NCBI RefSeq assembly: GCF_000265365.1
Contig: NC_018011.1
Span: 496,001 to 560,000, forward strand
Length of the DNA: 64,000 nucleotides
Direction: 5' to 3'
Origin: Alistipes finegoldii DSM 17242
GTDB lineage: Bacteria; Bacteroidota; Bacteroidia; Bacteroidales; Rikenellaceae
Position 1 is the first letter of the stretch. Each line of letters starts with the position of its first letter. The translations under genes and the position numbers were made by a program. Below, one piece after another: positions 1 through 8,388 of this stretch. A model generated the notes under the pieces. That model was given only the letters and a program-made list of their open reading frames with translations. It had not been told where the DNA came from and made no database searches.

Positions 1-240
1 GGCGCACTGGATCTGGTATTCACCGTCGATACTGGTCGAGGTTCCGACCGAAGTACCCTTGACAATGACGGTAACGCCGAGCAGCGGCGCTCCCGCGGCG
101 TCCTTCACAACGCCCTTGACGGTGACCTTGGATGTCTGGGTCAGGGGGCTGGCATTAACGGTTGCGGCTGCAAACCCAAGGGGGGGGGTAATCAGCAGCA
201 CCAAAACCGTCAGCATGATTTTGTGCCCAAAATTGGTCAT
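1..240 (-). CDS. SusC/RagA-type TonB-dependent receptor, N-terminus only
   Basis: Only the first 80 codons lie in the window; the gene runs off the left edge. The protein starts with a hydrophobic signal peptide (about residues 1-25) and then the beginning of a carboxypeptidase-regulatory-like plug extension, with the typical G-V-V-K-D-A-A-G-A-P-L-L-G-V-T-V pattern followed by G-T-S and D-G-E-Y. This is the usual start of SusC-family outer-membrane receptors, which import glycans or peptides with a SusD partner. A run of nine C on the coding strand (180-188 on the plus strand) sits in the signal-peptide codons, where slippage would shift the frame. The substrate cannot be told. The GH38 mannosidase upstream in the same orientation has its own terminator, so co-transcription is not implied. 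Confidence 0.85.
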   Translation of the reverse strand, partial: MTNFGHKIMLTVLVLLITPPLGFAAATVNASPLTQTSKVTVKGVVKDAAGAPLLGVTVIVKGTSVGTSTSIDGEYQIQCA

Positions 241-662
241 AGATATTGTTTTTTGGTTTAGTTAAAATATACTCCCCGCACCCGGTGACGCGGATGTGGT
301 TCATGGATTCAGAAAACGGAAAAATAACAGGATAAATTACGGGATTCTGCAAAAAAATCAGCGGAAAGAATCAGACAGGAGTTTTTTTCCATAGGCTAAT
401 CTGGTTTTAAGTTTTAGGTTAAGCGGTCGGTTTTTGTGAAAACAAAGTTGAGAAATAAGATGCGGACCGAAAAATATACGGACGGCAAATTTCTCCGCCG
501 TACATGATCCGGTACTATTTTGTCACAAAATTGTATTTTCCGATCCGGGACACAAACGTACTCCCGGCACCGTCCCGCGCCCCCGATCGGCGGTTTTCAC
601 GCCGTTTTATGACAATTCGGGCACAAAACCATACAAACCGCGTCACAACGCCGTCCTGACAC
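241..662. other. Intergenic region upstream of the SusC-type gene
   Basis: No credible gene is seen. On the minus strand a box TACGTTTG (plus-strand positions 553-560) fits the Bacteroidetes -7 consensus but has no clear TTTG at the right distance, so the promoter of the SusC-type gene is not firmly placed. The region is AT-richer than its neighbours. Confidence 0.4.
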
Positions 663-697
663 AAAAACTCCGGCCCGGCTTTACAGCCGGGCCGGAG
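663..697 (-). terminator. Intrinsic terminator of the mannosidase gene
   Basis: Perfect 13-bp stem (668-680 with 685-697) and a 4-base loop. On the minus strand it is followed by five T (663-667). It lies 29 bases downstream of the GH38 stop codon. Confidence 0.9.
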
Positions 698-725
698 CGC
701 CTAATTATACCACTTAAAAAACTTG

Positions 726-3700
726 TTACTTCACATCCGGACGGATGAAAGTGCCGCTCACCGGAAGCACGTCGTCGATGCCGTTGTCCGAAGCCGTCAT
801 GGCGAATACCGCCACGTTCTTGTTTTCGGGCAGCGTCACCGTCCGCGCACCTTCGGGAATATCGAGAGAAACCATATACATGTAAGAGAAGTCGTAAGGC
901 AGGTTGCCCTCGTCGCCCTGATGGCGGTGCGTGCCGATATGCGCGATCGTCGCATCCTTGAGGAACGCTTCGCTGTGTCCGCGCCAGCCCCACTGTCCGT
1001 AGAAGCCTTTCCAAAGCGGCACATAGACGGCCTGCTCGGAGTCGCCCACCTTGAAGAGGGCCTCGCACTCCTTGTCCGAAGCGGCCACCAGCATGTAGAG
1101 CTTCCTGTAACCGCCTTCGGGCAGTTCGATCTCCTGACTGCGGCACGTCACGGCGTCCTTGACGTTCTCCTCGCCCATCACGAACCGTACGCCGTTGCAG
1201 GTCAGTTCGGCGGGAATCAGTTCGGCGGCGAAGCTGCCCCGCTGATTGTCGAAACGGTAATAGGTGTAGAACTCGTCTGTCGTGAAGGCCACCGTATTGT
1301 AAGACAGCGTCACGGGCGCGCTCTTCACCTCGAACGCGGACTTCTGCGCAGGAGCGGCCAGCCGCACGCGGTAGGTTTTGGGAGCGAATTTGCCGGCCGA
1401 AACGATCAGCGAACGGCCCTCGGTCTCGGCTGCACCGATCTTCTCCTCGATGCCGTTGCACTCCTCGGCCGAGAGAATCTGAGCCGGGAAGGTGATGCGG
1501 GCGTTCTCGACGGGCTTGCCGGTCAGCTCGTAGCAGCGCACGATATATCCGTCGCCGTCCTCGGCCTTCTTCAGCGCACGCACGCCGATCTGCGGAGTCG
1601 AGGACTCCAGCATCGAGAAGGTACGGCCCAGCGATCCCGCATGCTTGGGAGCCACGTAAGCCACGAGCGGCAGGTTGAGCTGTTCCGATGCGGCCACAAC
1701 GCCGCTGCGGTCGGTTCCCTTATGTCCTACGATCGAATAGGTGAAGTGATTGACGCCCAGATCGAGATCGCGCTGGTGCGGGTAACGTTTTTCGGTCGAG
1801 GGAGTGTGGATCAGCGTCAGACGGATCGTATTGTCGGCGGGCTTGTCCCAGCCGTATTTGCAGTCGTTGAGCACCGAGATGCCGTACGAACCGTCGGCGT
1901 CGGTCAGGTCGGCCCACTTCAGGGCGGGCACTTCGTATGCCGTGGCCGTGTTGTTGCCGCGCTCGATAAAACCGATGCCGAGGTCGTAAGCGGCTTTCGC
2001 ATTGCTCACCGACATCGGGAACTCGGCTTTGAGCAGCGTATTGCGGCTGTTCCAGTCCACCGTCGTACGGATGTCGATGCGGTCGTCCTGCGCACCGTCG
2101 GTCAGCGTAATGTACTGCGTGAACTTCGAATCGCCGTACGTGCGCTCCACCTTGAGCGAAGCGCGCACGGACCCCTCTTCGCCGACGGATACCGAAACGT
2201 TGTCGGTAACGGCGCGCGGGGTCTTGTCCACGACCTCCTTCAGCACCTCCCATGCGGGCCATTCGTTCGACGGATTGCCTTCGAAAATCGCCAGACGGAA
2301 GGCCTTGCCCTGCTCGACCAGTTCACGGCCGTAACGCTTGTCCACGAGCGACGCGATGTCGCCGTTCTTGTCGAGCGTCACCTTGTAAACGGCGTTCTCG
2401 ATCGTATTGCCGTTCACGTTCAGCGCCGACGATCTGGCGGGCGATGCCGGACGGACGTCGTAGACGGCATACCCCACCGACTTCACGTCGGCGGCGAATG
2501 CGATCACGGCCTTGTCGCCCTCGCGGCTGAGAATCTGCGCGGCCACGCGGCGGCCGTCGGGACCGTATACGGCCACGCCCTTGGCTTTGGCGACGAGCGG
2601 AATCTCGGCCTCGACAACGGCTTTGACGGGATAGGTCACGGCGTTGTAGACCACCACGGGCGTACCCTTGACGCGCGTATCGAGCGAATAGCTCAGCGCG
2701 CCGACCGCCGAATTCATCACGTCGCCGCCCTGCCGCAGGGCGATCAGCTCGTCGTTCCACGACCACGTATAGGCCTCAGGGATACTCGTACCCGTCAGGT
2801 CGTCGTGGAACTGGTGCCAGATGAAACGCTGCCAGATCTCGGTGAGTTTCCGCTGGTCGTAAGCCAGCGCACCGAGCCAGTCGGCGGCGACCGCAGCGCG
2901 CTCGGCGGCGCCGGTCAGCTCCTCGTTGCGGCGGTTGTAGTATTTCATGGCGGTCTGCGAAGTATAGCAGCCCGTAGCGTGCACGTCCATCAGCAATTCG
3001 CCGTCGAAAGAGGGCAGCTCGGCTTTGCGGCCGAGGTAGGCCTTGAACAGGTCGTCGCTCGTGGCGCTGATGATCTCGATCGGGGCGTTCGGGTCGTTGA
3101 TCGCCTTGGTCAGACGGCGGCAAGTGGTCACCGTACCGCTGTTGCCCTTGTCGCCGACCCCTTCGCCGCCGCCGGCATAGTAGCGGAAGCAGGTGTTGTC
3201 ATAACCGTGGGCGGCGCGCTCCATCAGGCGTTCATTATACTGCACATTCTCAGGAAGTTCCGAGTTATAGCCGCCCGTATCGAAGGCTGCGATCACCGAA
3301 CTGCCGTCGATGCCGTACCACACGCCCCACGAGAAGGGATTCTTCTTGTGGTAGGGAGCGTCGTAAAAGTCGTGATTGCGCCAGCTGAGCTTCTGCGTGG
3401 ACATGCCGATCAGGCCGCTGTGGGCCGCGATGGTCGGCAGCGTATAGCCGAAGCCGAAGCAGTCGGGCAGGAAAATATCGGTCGAACGCACGCCGAACTC
3501 CTTTTTATAGAACTCCTGTCCGAGCAGGATGTTGCGGAAGAACGACTCGGCCGAAGGCATGTTGGGGTCGTTGGCGTCCCACGACGCGCCGGCGATATGC
3601 CACTGGCCCGAAGCGATGTATTTCTTCATCCGCTCGTAATGCATGGGATAGTACTCCTTCATCCACGAATAGACGACGCCGCCTTCGAAGCTGAAGCGGT

Positions 3701-3932
3701 AGTCGGGGAAGCGTTCCATGAGGTAGAGGTTCTGGAACAGCGTGCGGGGGATGTACTCGCGGATGGTCGTCTGCACGTCCCAGTTCCACTGGGTGTCGAG
3801 ATGGGCGTCGCTGACCATGTAGGCCTTGTAGGTCTTGGGCGCCACGGACTTGCCGTCGGTCTGCTGCGCCGAAGCGCCGCCTGCGGCAAAGCACAACGCG
3901 GCCAAGGCCAGCATAAATCGGTTCGGTTTCAT
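726..3932 (-). CDS. Secreted GH38 alpha-mannosidase
   Basis: A 1068-residue protein with a cleavable signal peptide (about residues 1-22, ending A-S-A). The N-terminal GH38 domain shows the zinc-binding H44-x-D46 in D-A-H-L-D-T-Q-W, the catalytic-nucleophile segment L-P-D-C-F-G-F-G (D157) and the downstream metal-ligand segment Q-F-H-D-D-L-T-G-T-S. The middle and C-terminal beta-rich domains and the overall length fit the family. GH38 enzymes remove alpha-linked mannose from mannans or N-glycans; the periplasm or outer membrane is the likely site. It is monocistronic, with its own promoter (3966-3996) and terminator (663-697). It fits glycan foraging together with the neighbouring SusC-type gene, although that link is inference. 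Linkage specificity cannot be assigned. Confidence 0.92.
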   Translation of the reverse strand: MKPNRFMLALAALCFAAGGASAQQTDGKSVAPKTYKAYMVSDAHLDTQWNWDVQTTIREYIPRTLFQNLYLMERFPDYRFSFEGGVVYSWMKEYYPMHYERMKKYIASGQWHIAGASWDANDPNMPSAESFFRNILLGQEFYKKEFGVRSTDIFLPDCFGFGYTLPTIAAHSGLIGMSTQKLSWRNHDFYDAPYHKKNPFSWGVWYGIDGSSVIAAFDTGGYNSELPENVQYNERLMERAAHGYDNTCFRYYAGGGEGVGDKGNSGTVTTCRRLTKAINDPNAPIEIISATSDDLFKAYLGRKAELPSFDGELLMDVHATGCYTSQTAMKYYNRRNEELTGAAERAAVAADWLGALAYDQRKLTEIWQRFIWHQFHDDLTGTSIPEAYTWSWNDELIALRQGGDVMNSAVGALSYSLDTRVKGTPVVVYNAVTYPVKAVVEAEIPLVAKAKGVAVYGPDGRRVAAQILSREGDKAVIAFAADVKSVGYAVYDVRPASPARSSALNVNGNTIENAVYKVTLDKNGDIASLVDKRYGRELVEQGKAFRLAIFEGNPSNEWPAWEVLKEVVDKTPRAVTDNVSVSVGEEGSVRASLKVERTYGDSKFTQYITLTDGAQDDRIDIRTTVDWNSRNTLLKAEFPMSVSNAKAAYDLGIGFIERGNNTATAYEVPALKWADLTDADGSYGISVLNDCKYGWDKPADNTIRLTLIHTPSTEKRYPHQRDLDLGVNHFTYSIVGHKGTDRSGVVAASEQLNLPLVAYVAPKHAGSLGRTFSMLESSTPQIGVRALKKAEDGDGYIVRCYELTGKPVENARITFPAQILSAEECNGIEEKIGAAETEGRSLIVSAGKFAPKTYRVRLAAPAQKSAFEVKSAPVTLSYNTVAFTTDEFYTYYRFDNQRGSFAAELIPAELTCNGVRFVMGEENVKDAVTCRSQEIELPEGGYRKLYMLVAASDKECEALFKVGDSEQAVYVPLWKGFYGQWGWRGHSEAFLKDATIAHIGTHRHQGDEGNLPYDFSYMYMVSLDIPEGARTVTLPENKNVAVFAMTASDNGIDDVLPVSGTFIRPDVK

Positions 3933-3965
3933 ATCTGTCAGGGTTTAAAAGATTTTGAGTTTTCA

Positions 3966-3996
3966 CAAAATTACGTAAAACAGCCGAGAGTACAAG
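3966..3996 (-). promoter_or_regulatory. Promoter of the GH38 gene
   Basis: On the minus strand CTTG, exactly 19 bases, then TAATTTTG (plus-strand 3966-3973). This fits the Bacteroidetes primary sigma-factor consensus. The start codon lies about 34 bases downstream of the -7 box. Confidence 0.75.
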
Positions 3997-4057
3997 TACT
4001 ATTTTATGCAATAAATGTATTATTTTACGATCGGGAACCGCTTCGGGCAGCATTTTC

Positions 4058-4098
4058 AAAAAAAACGGGGCGGAACATCGCAACCGACGTTCCGCCCG
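4058..4098 (-). terminator. Intrinsic terminator of the V-ATPase operon
   Basis: A stem of about 10 bp (4066-4076 with 4089-4098, one G bulged) followed on the minus strand by eight T. It lies just after the stop codon of subunit K and ends the seven-gene operon. Confidence 0.88.
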
Positions 4099-4119
4099 TG
4101 AGAAATTCCGCGCGGCAGA

Positions 4120-4575
4120 TCAGATAGCGCCCGCGATGAGGAACACGGCGGCTACCGTAAGAATGGCGTACAACTCAGGGAAGGCGGCCAGAATAAGCGT
4201 CTTACCCATCACGTCGTGGCCGTTGCCGATAGCGGCGATACCGTTGGCGCAGACCTTCGACTGGAAGTACGACGAAGCGAGGCAGACCAGACCCGTCAGC
4301 AGACCGGCGCCGAAGATGGCGGCACCCTGCAGCAGCGTCATCGAATCGGTCAGGAAGCCCTTGATGATGAAGTAGCCCACGAAACCGTAGAGACCCTGCG
4401 AACCGGGAATGGCCGAGAGGATCATGTAGCTACCGAAAGCGCCGCCGTTTTTCTTCATGGCGCCCACCGACGCCATACCGGCGATCGAAGTACCGATACA
4501 GCTCGCTACGCCCGAAAGGCCCACCATCAGCGCTACGCCGAGATAGCCCAAAATAATTGCAGTTGTTGATTCCAT
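4120..4575 (-). CDS. ntpK: V-type ATP synthase subunit K (rotor ring proteolipid)
   Basis: A 151-residue, four-helix duplicated proteolipid that forms the membrane rotor ring of the V-type ATPase. The essential carboxylate is E134 in helix 4 (F-P-E-L-Y). The first hairpin carries Q60 at the equivalent place, so there is one ion site per subunit, as in V-type rings. Compared with Enterococcus hirae NtpK, whose sodium ligands are L61, T64, Q65, Q110 and E139, this protein has I56, S59, Q60, Q105 and E134, a constant offset of five. That supports sodium rather than proton coupling, by inference. It is the last gene of the operon, 21 bases after subunit I. Confidence 0.95.
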   Translation of the reverse strand: MESTTAIILGYLGVALMVGLSGVASCIGTSIAGMASVGAMKKNGGAFGSYMILSAIPGSQGLYGFVGYFIIKGFLTDSMTLLQGAAIFGAGLLTGLVCLASSYFQSKVCANGIAAIGNGHDVMGKTLILAAFPELYAILTVAAVFLIAGAI

Positions 4576-4596
4576 AATTGTAATTTGTTTTAGTTG

Positions 4597-6444
4597 TTAT
4601 TTGTTTTCCGAATTTTCGATTTTGCGCAGGGGATCGAACGAACGCATCGACATCTCGAAACCTGCATTTTTATAGAATTCGACGAACGTCAGACGCATCG
4701 GGTGCACGAACGACGAAATGGTGGACATGAAGAGGTTGATGCCGTGGCCGACGAGCAGAATCGGAATCATGATCAGCAGCCGCACGACGATGCCCGAACC
4801 TTCGGGCACGAAGCCGTCGGCCAGCGCATTGAACACCGTGGCGAGGATGCCGCCAGAGAGTCCGATGGCGAACAGACGGATGTACGACAGCACGTCGGAG
4901 AGGATGCCCGTCAGATTATTATAGGTATCCCACAATCCCAGACCGAAGTTCAGCAGCGGATTCTTGCCCGGCGAATTGAAGAACAGCATCAGCACCGCAC
5001 CCACGCCGAGCGTCGCATAGAACGCGGGCGACGAGGTGGTGTAGAACGGAATCACCCATTCGGGATTGAGCAGCGGCAGACCGCCGGCGATGCTTCCGCC
5101 GAGGATCACCAGCAGCCAGCCCAGCGTACCGAGCGAATAGCGGAATCCGACGGTAGCCGAGATCATGACGACCTTCAGCATCATGCCGAACACGATCTGC
5201 ACCACGCCGATCGCCAAGGCGATCGAGAAGAAACTGCCTTGGAAGTCGAAGAACGGGATCGAAGGGAAGTACTCCTTGAGATTCACGCCGAACACCGAAC
5301 CGCAGGCCAGTCCCACGACGACCGTCGTCAAGCCGCACAACGTGGCGAACCACGCGGCCTGACGCATCATGCCGGGTTGCCGGTTCTTGGCCAGCATCCA
5401 CGCCCCCAGCAGGGCCAGAATGGCGCCGTAACCGGCGTCGTTCAGGCAGATGCCGAAGAAAAGCATGTAGAACGGCGCGAAGAAAGGCGTCAGGTCCATC
5501 GTACCGTACTTCGGGCGGGCGTACATGTCGCCCACCAGCTCGAAAATGCGAGCGAACCAGTTGTTTTTCAGTTTCACGGGCGTATCGTCCTCAGGAGTCG
5601 GATCGCCCTTGAGGTACACGACGTTGGGATACTGCTCCAAAAGGGCATCGACCTTGTCCGAAGTCTCCTTCTCGGCCCAGCCCTCCATGACGACCAGCGT
5701 TCCGTCGGCCGCCTGCTGCGCCGTAGCCTTCACGCGCACGCCCTGCAGCTGTTCCTTCAGCGAGGCGGCATGCGCCGCGAGCAGCTTCTCCGAAACCGCG
5801 ACGCGCGAGAATTCGGCGTCGAGGGCGCTCAGCTCCTTCCGGGCTTCGGCGATGCGGCGTTCCGCTTCGCGGATATCCATCGACGGGGTTTTCATCTCCT
5901 GCGCGTCGAGCGTCACCTCCTCGCCGGGAGCCGCCACGACGACGAAATAGACCGTCGATTCGGTGCGGTTGATCGGCGCGATGGTATAGCGTTCCGCCCA
6001 CTGGGCCTCGAACTTGTCGTAATTGCTCTTCGGAGTGAGGAAATATCGCAGCACGATGCCCTGCTCGGCGAGCGAGCGGGTTCTCTCAGGCGAGAATTCT
6101 CCCCACGGACGCAGTTCGTCGGCCGTTTTTTCGAGACGGCCGATTTCGGCGTGGAGCGCCGTCGCCTGCTGATGCGCCGCGGCGTAGTGTTCGTAGGCCT
6201 CGGCGCCGGTTGCAAACGGCTTCGCACCGGCCTTGCAGCGCCCCTCTTCCGCGCGGAAGTTGCGCAGGAATTCGAACGCCTTGGCGTGTCCTTCGATATC
6301 GAGCAGCAGCTGGCGGTCCTCCTCGGAGGGTTCCCAGCCCGTAGTGGTGATGTCCACCAAGCCGAGTTCGCGCAGCTTTTCGATAAAATCCTCGCTTTGC
6401 GCCGCATAGAGCACAAAGTCGTATTTCGCCATTTTAGCTATCAT
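4597..6444 (-). CDS. ntpI: V-type ATP synthase subunit I (membrane stator, a-subunit)
   Basis: A 615-residue protein with a soluble, coiled-coil-rich N-terminal half (about 1-300) and a C-terminal half of seven or eight membrane segments. This is the usual layout of the subunit that holds the ion half-channels and contacts ring subunit K. The segment around S-Y-I-R-L-F-A-I-G-L-S-G contains the conserved channel arginine expected for the family. Its start overlaps the stop of the subunit D gene by four bases, which indicates translational coupling. Confidence 0.95.
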   Translation of the reverse strand: MIAKMAKYDFVLYAAQSEDFIEKLRELGLVDITTTGWEPSEEDRQLLLDIEGHAKAFEFLRNFRAEEGRCKAGAKPFATGAEAYEHYAAAHQQATALHAEIGRLEKTADELRPWGEFSPERTRSLAEQGIVLRYFLTPKSNYDKFEAQWAERYTIAPINRTESTVYFVVVAAPGEEVTLDAQEMKTPSMDIREAERRIAEARKELSALDAEFSRVAVSEKLLAAHAASLKEQLQGVRVKATAQQAADGTLVVMEGWAEKETSDKVDALLEQYPNVVYLKGDPTPEDDTPVKLKNNWFARIFELVGDMYARPKYGTMDLTPFFAPFYMLFFGICLNDAGYGAILALLGAWMLAKNRQPGMMRQAAWFATLCGLTTVVVGLACGSVFGVNLKEYFPSIPFFDFQGSFFSIALAIGVVQIVFGMMLKVVMISATVGFRYSLGTLGWLLVILGGSIAGGLPLLNPEWVIPFYTTSSPAFYATLGVGAVLMLFFNSPGKNPLLNFGLGLWDTYNNLTGILSDVLSYIRLFAIGLSGGILATVFNALADGFVPEGSGIVVRLLIMIPILLVGHGINLFMSTISSFVHPMRLTFVEFYKNAGFEMSMRSFDPLRKIENSENK

Positions 6445-7049
6445 AACGTCGCGCCCTCCCCGGCCTGCTGCTGTTTGGTTTTCACGATCTTCTGGGCCGA
6501 CTTGGAGAGGTTCTCCTCGTCCTCCATGAAGCGTTTGATCTTACGTATGGCGTCCTCGTATCCGGGTATCTGCACCTTTTCATACAAGTTCACCTTCTGA
6601 GTGGTTTTACGGCGTGCATAGTCCAGCAGCTCCATCTTGCGGTTGTAGACCTCGAACTCGATACCCAGCTGCGCCATGCGCTTCAGAATATCGACTCCGT
6701 CGGCGAACCAGACGGGCGACGAGAAAAGATCGTAGGGTTTCACCTCGAATTTCACGTCCTGCAGGACCGGCGTACGCACACCTGCGATTTTCTGTACCGA
6801 AAGTTCCACATCGGCGATACGCAGGAGGTCACAATCAAACTCTCCCCATAGCGACACCATGTAGTCGTACTCGGCCTTGAGCCGGTCGAGCCGACGGCGG
6901 TAATCGCCTGCGGAGTCCTTCGCCTTCTTCACCTCGGAGCGCAGGGCCGACTCCTTACTTTTGATCGTAGGGAGCGCCTTCTGCCGCATTTTCAGCTGCT
7001 TGCCGAGGTCGCCGAGCGAGGTCTTGTTATATTGAAATTTGATTGCCAT
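6441..7049 (-). CDS. ntpD: V-type ATP synthase subunit D (central rotor stalk)
   Basis: A 202-residue protein, mostly two long coiled-coil helices at the ends (about 8-75 and 125-190). This is the expected form of subunit D, the rotor shaft that transmits torque between the A3B3 head and the K ring. The N-terminus (Q-Y-N-K-T-S-L, then a K/R-rich helix) is typical of the bacterial family. It sits six bases after subunit B and overlaps subunit I by four bases. Its usual partner, subunit F, is not recognised anywhere in the operon. Confidence 0.93.
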   Translation of the reverse strand: MAIKFQYNKTSLGDLGKQLKMRQKALPTIKSKESALRSEVKKAKDSAGDYRRRLDRLKAEYDYMVSLWGEFDCDLLRIADVELSVQKIAGVRTPVLQDVKFEVKPYDLFSSPVWFADGVDILKRMAQLGIEFEVYNRKMELLDYARRKTTQKVNLYEKVQIPGYEDAIRKIKRFMEDEENLSKSAQKIVKTKQQQAGEGATL

Positions 7050-7055
7050 CGTACG

Positions 7056-8378
7056 TTACGCTTCTTTCCAGTACTTTTTGATGAGTTCCTCCTTGATAGC
7101 GACCTCCTCCTTGGAGAAGTACTTCGCAAAGAGTCCCCACGCCGTGTCGAGCATCTCGGTGATGCCGATATTGACGTCGATCGAGAGCAGTTTCTCCGAA
7201 TAGTCGAACGCGAATTTCAGCGTACGTTCGTCGTAATCCGAGAGGTCGAAACCGTTTTCGAGCTTGGTCTTGGCGTTGGCGGCATCGGCATACAGACGCA
7301 CGCAGGCGTTCATCACCTGCGGATGGTCCTCGCGGGTCTTCTTGCCGATAACCAGCTGCTTGAGACGCGACAGCGAACGGAACGGGTCCACGATGACCTT
7401 GCCCGTATCGGAGTCGTTGCGCAGGAACAGCTGACCCTCGGTGATGTAACCCGTATTGTCGGGAATGGCGTGCGTGATGTCGCCGCCCGAAAGGGTCGTC
7501 ACGGCGATGATGGTGATCGAACCGCCGTTGGGCAGCTGCACGGCCTTCTCGTAGATCTTCGCCAAGTCCGAATAAAGCGAACCGGGCATCGAGTCCTTCG
7601 ACGGAATCTGGTCCATGCGGTTCGACACGATAGCCAGCGCATCGGCGTAGAGCGTCATGTCGGTCAGCAGCACCAGCACCTTCTCGCCCTTGTCCACGGC
7701 GAAGTATTCGGCGGCGGTCAGCGCCATGTCGGGAACGAGCAGACGCTCCACGGGCGGGTTCTCGGTCGTATTGACGAACGACACGATGCGGTCCAGCGCA
7801 CCGGCGTTCTCGAAGACGGACTTGAAGTAGAGAAAGTCGTCGTTGGTGAGGCCCATGCCGCCCAGAATGATCTTGTCGGCCTTGGCGCGCAGGGCCACGT
7901 TGGCCATCACGGCGTTATAGGGCTGGTCGGGGTCGGCGAAGAAGGGAATCTTCTGCCCCGTGACGATCGTATTGTTGAGGTCGATGCCGGCGATACCCGT
8001 GGCGATCAGCTCCGAAGGCTGGATACGCTTGAAGGGGTTCACCGTCGGGCCGCCGATCTCGCGCGGCTCGCCCTCGACGATCTCACCGCCTTCGAGCGGC
8101 TCGCCGTAGGCGTTGAAGAAGCGGCCCGCGAGGTTGTCCGACACGCGCAGTTTCGGGGGTTCGCCGTGGAAGACGACCTCCGAATCGGTGGCGATGCCCT
8201 CGGTTCCGGAGAACACCTGCAACGTCACGTTCTCGCCCATAATCTTCACCACCTGCGCCAGCTTGCCGCCCACGGTAGCCAGTTCGTCGTTGCCGACGCC
8301 CAGCGCCCGGAGCGTCACGGTCGCCTTGGTGATGTTGTCAATCTTGGTATATATCTTCTGAAAAGCTCGTGTTGTCAT
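7056..8378 (-). CDS. ntpB: V-type ATP synthase subunit B (non-catalytic head subunit)
   Basis: A 440-residue protein with the beta-barrel N-terminal domain, then the nucleotide-binding fold. It lacks a canonical P-loop, as expected for the regulatory B subunit (the corresponding segment reads G-I-D-L-N-N-T-I-V-T-G-Q-K-I-P). The family segments F-N-A-Y-G-E-P, P-S-K-D-S-M-P-G-S-L-Y-S-D-L and L-S-R-L-K are present. It alternates with subunit A in the catalytic hexamer. The gene starts 10 bases after subunit A. Confidence 0.96.
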   Translation of the reverse strand: MTTRAFQKIYTKIDNITKATVTLRALGVGNDELATVGGKLAQVVKIMGENVTLQVFSGTEGIATDSEVVFHGEPPKLRVSDNLAGRFFNAYGEPLEGGEIVEGEPREIGGPTVNPFKRIQPSELIATGIAGIDLNNTIVTGQKIPFFADPDQPYNAVMANVALRAKADKIILGGMGLTNDDFLYFKSVFENAGALDRIVSFVNTTENPPVERLLVPDMALTAAEYFAVDKGEKVLVLLTDMTLYADALAIVSNRMDQIPSKDSMPGSLYSDLAKIYEKAVQLPNGGSITIIAVTTLSGGDITHAIPDNTGYITEGQLFLRNDSDTGKVIVDPFRSLSRLKQLVIGKKTREDHPQVMNACVRLYADAANAKTKLENGFDLSDYDERTLKFAFDYSEKLLSIDVNIGITEMLDTAWGLFAKYFSKEEVAIKEELIKKYWKEA

Positions 8379-8388
8379 GGTCTAAAGC

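Noticed and set aside
723..4127. A 1134-residue open frame on the plus strand opposite the mannosidase gene
   Set aside because: The minus strand has a perfect GH38 protein with promoter and terminator; the plus-strand translation is arginine- and histidine-rich shadow sequence of GC-rich DNA.
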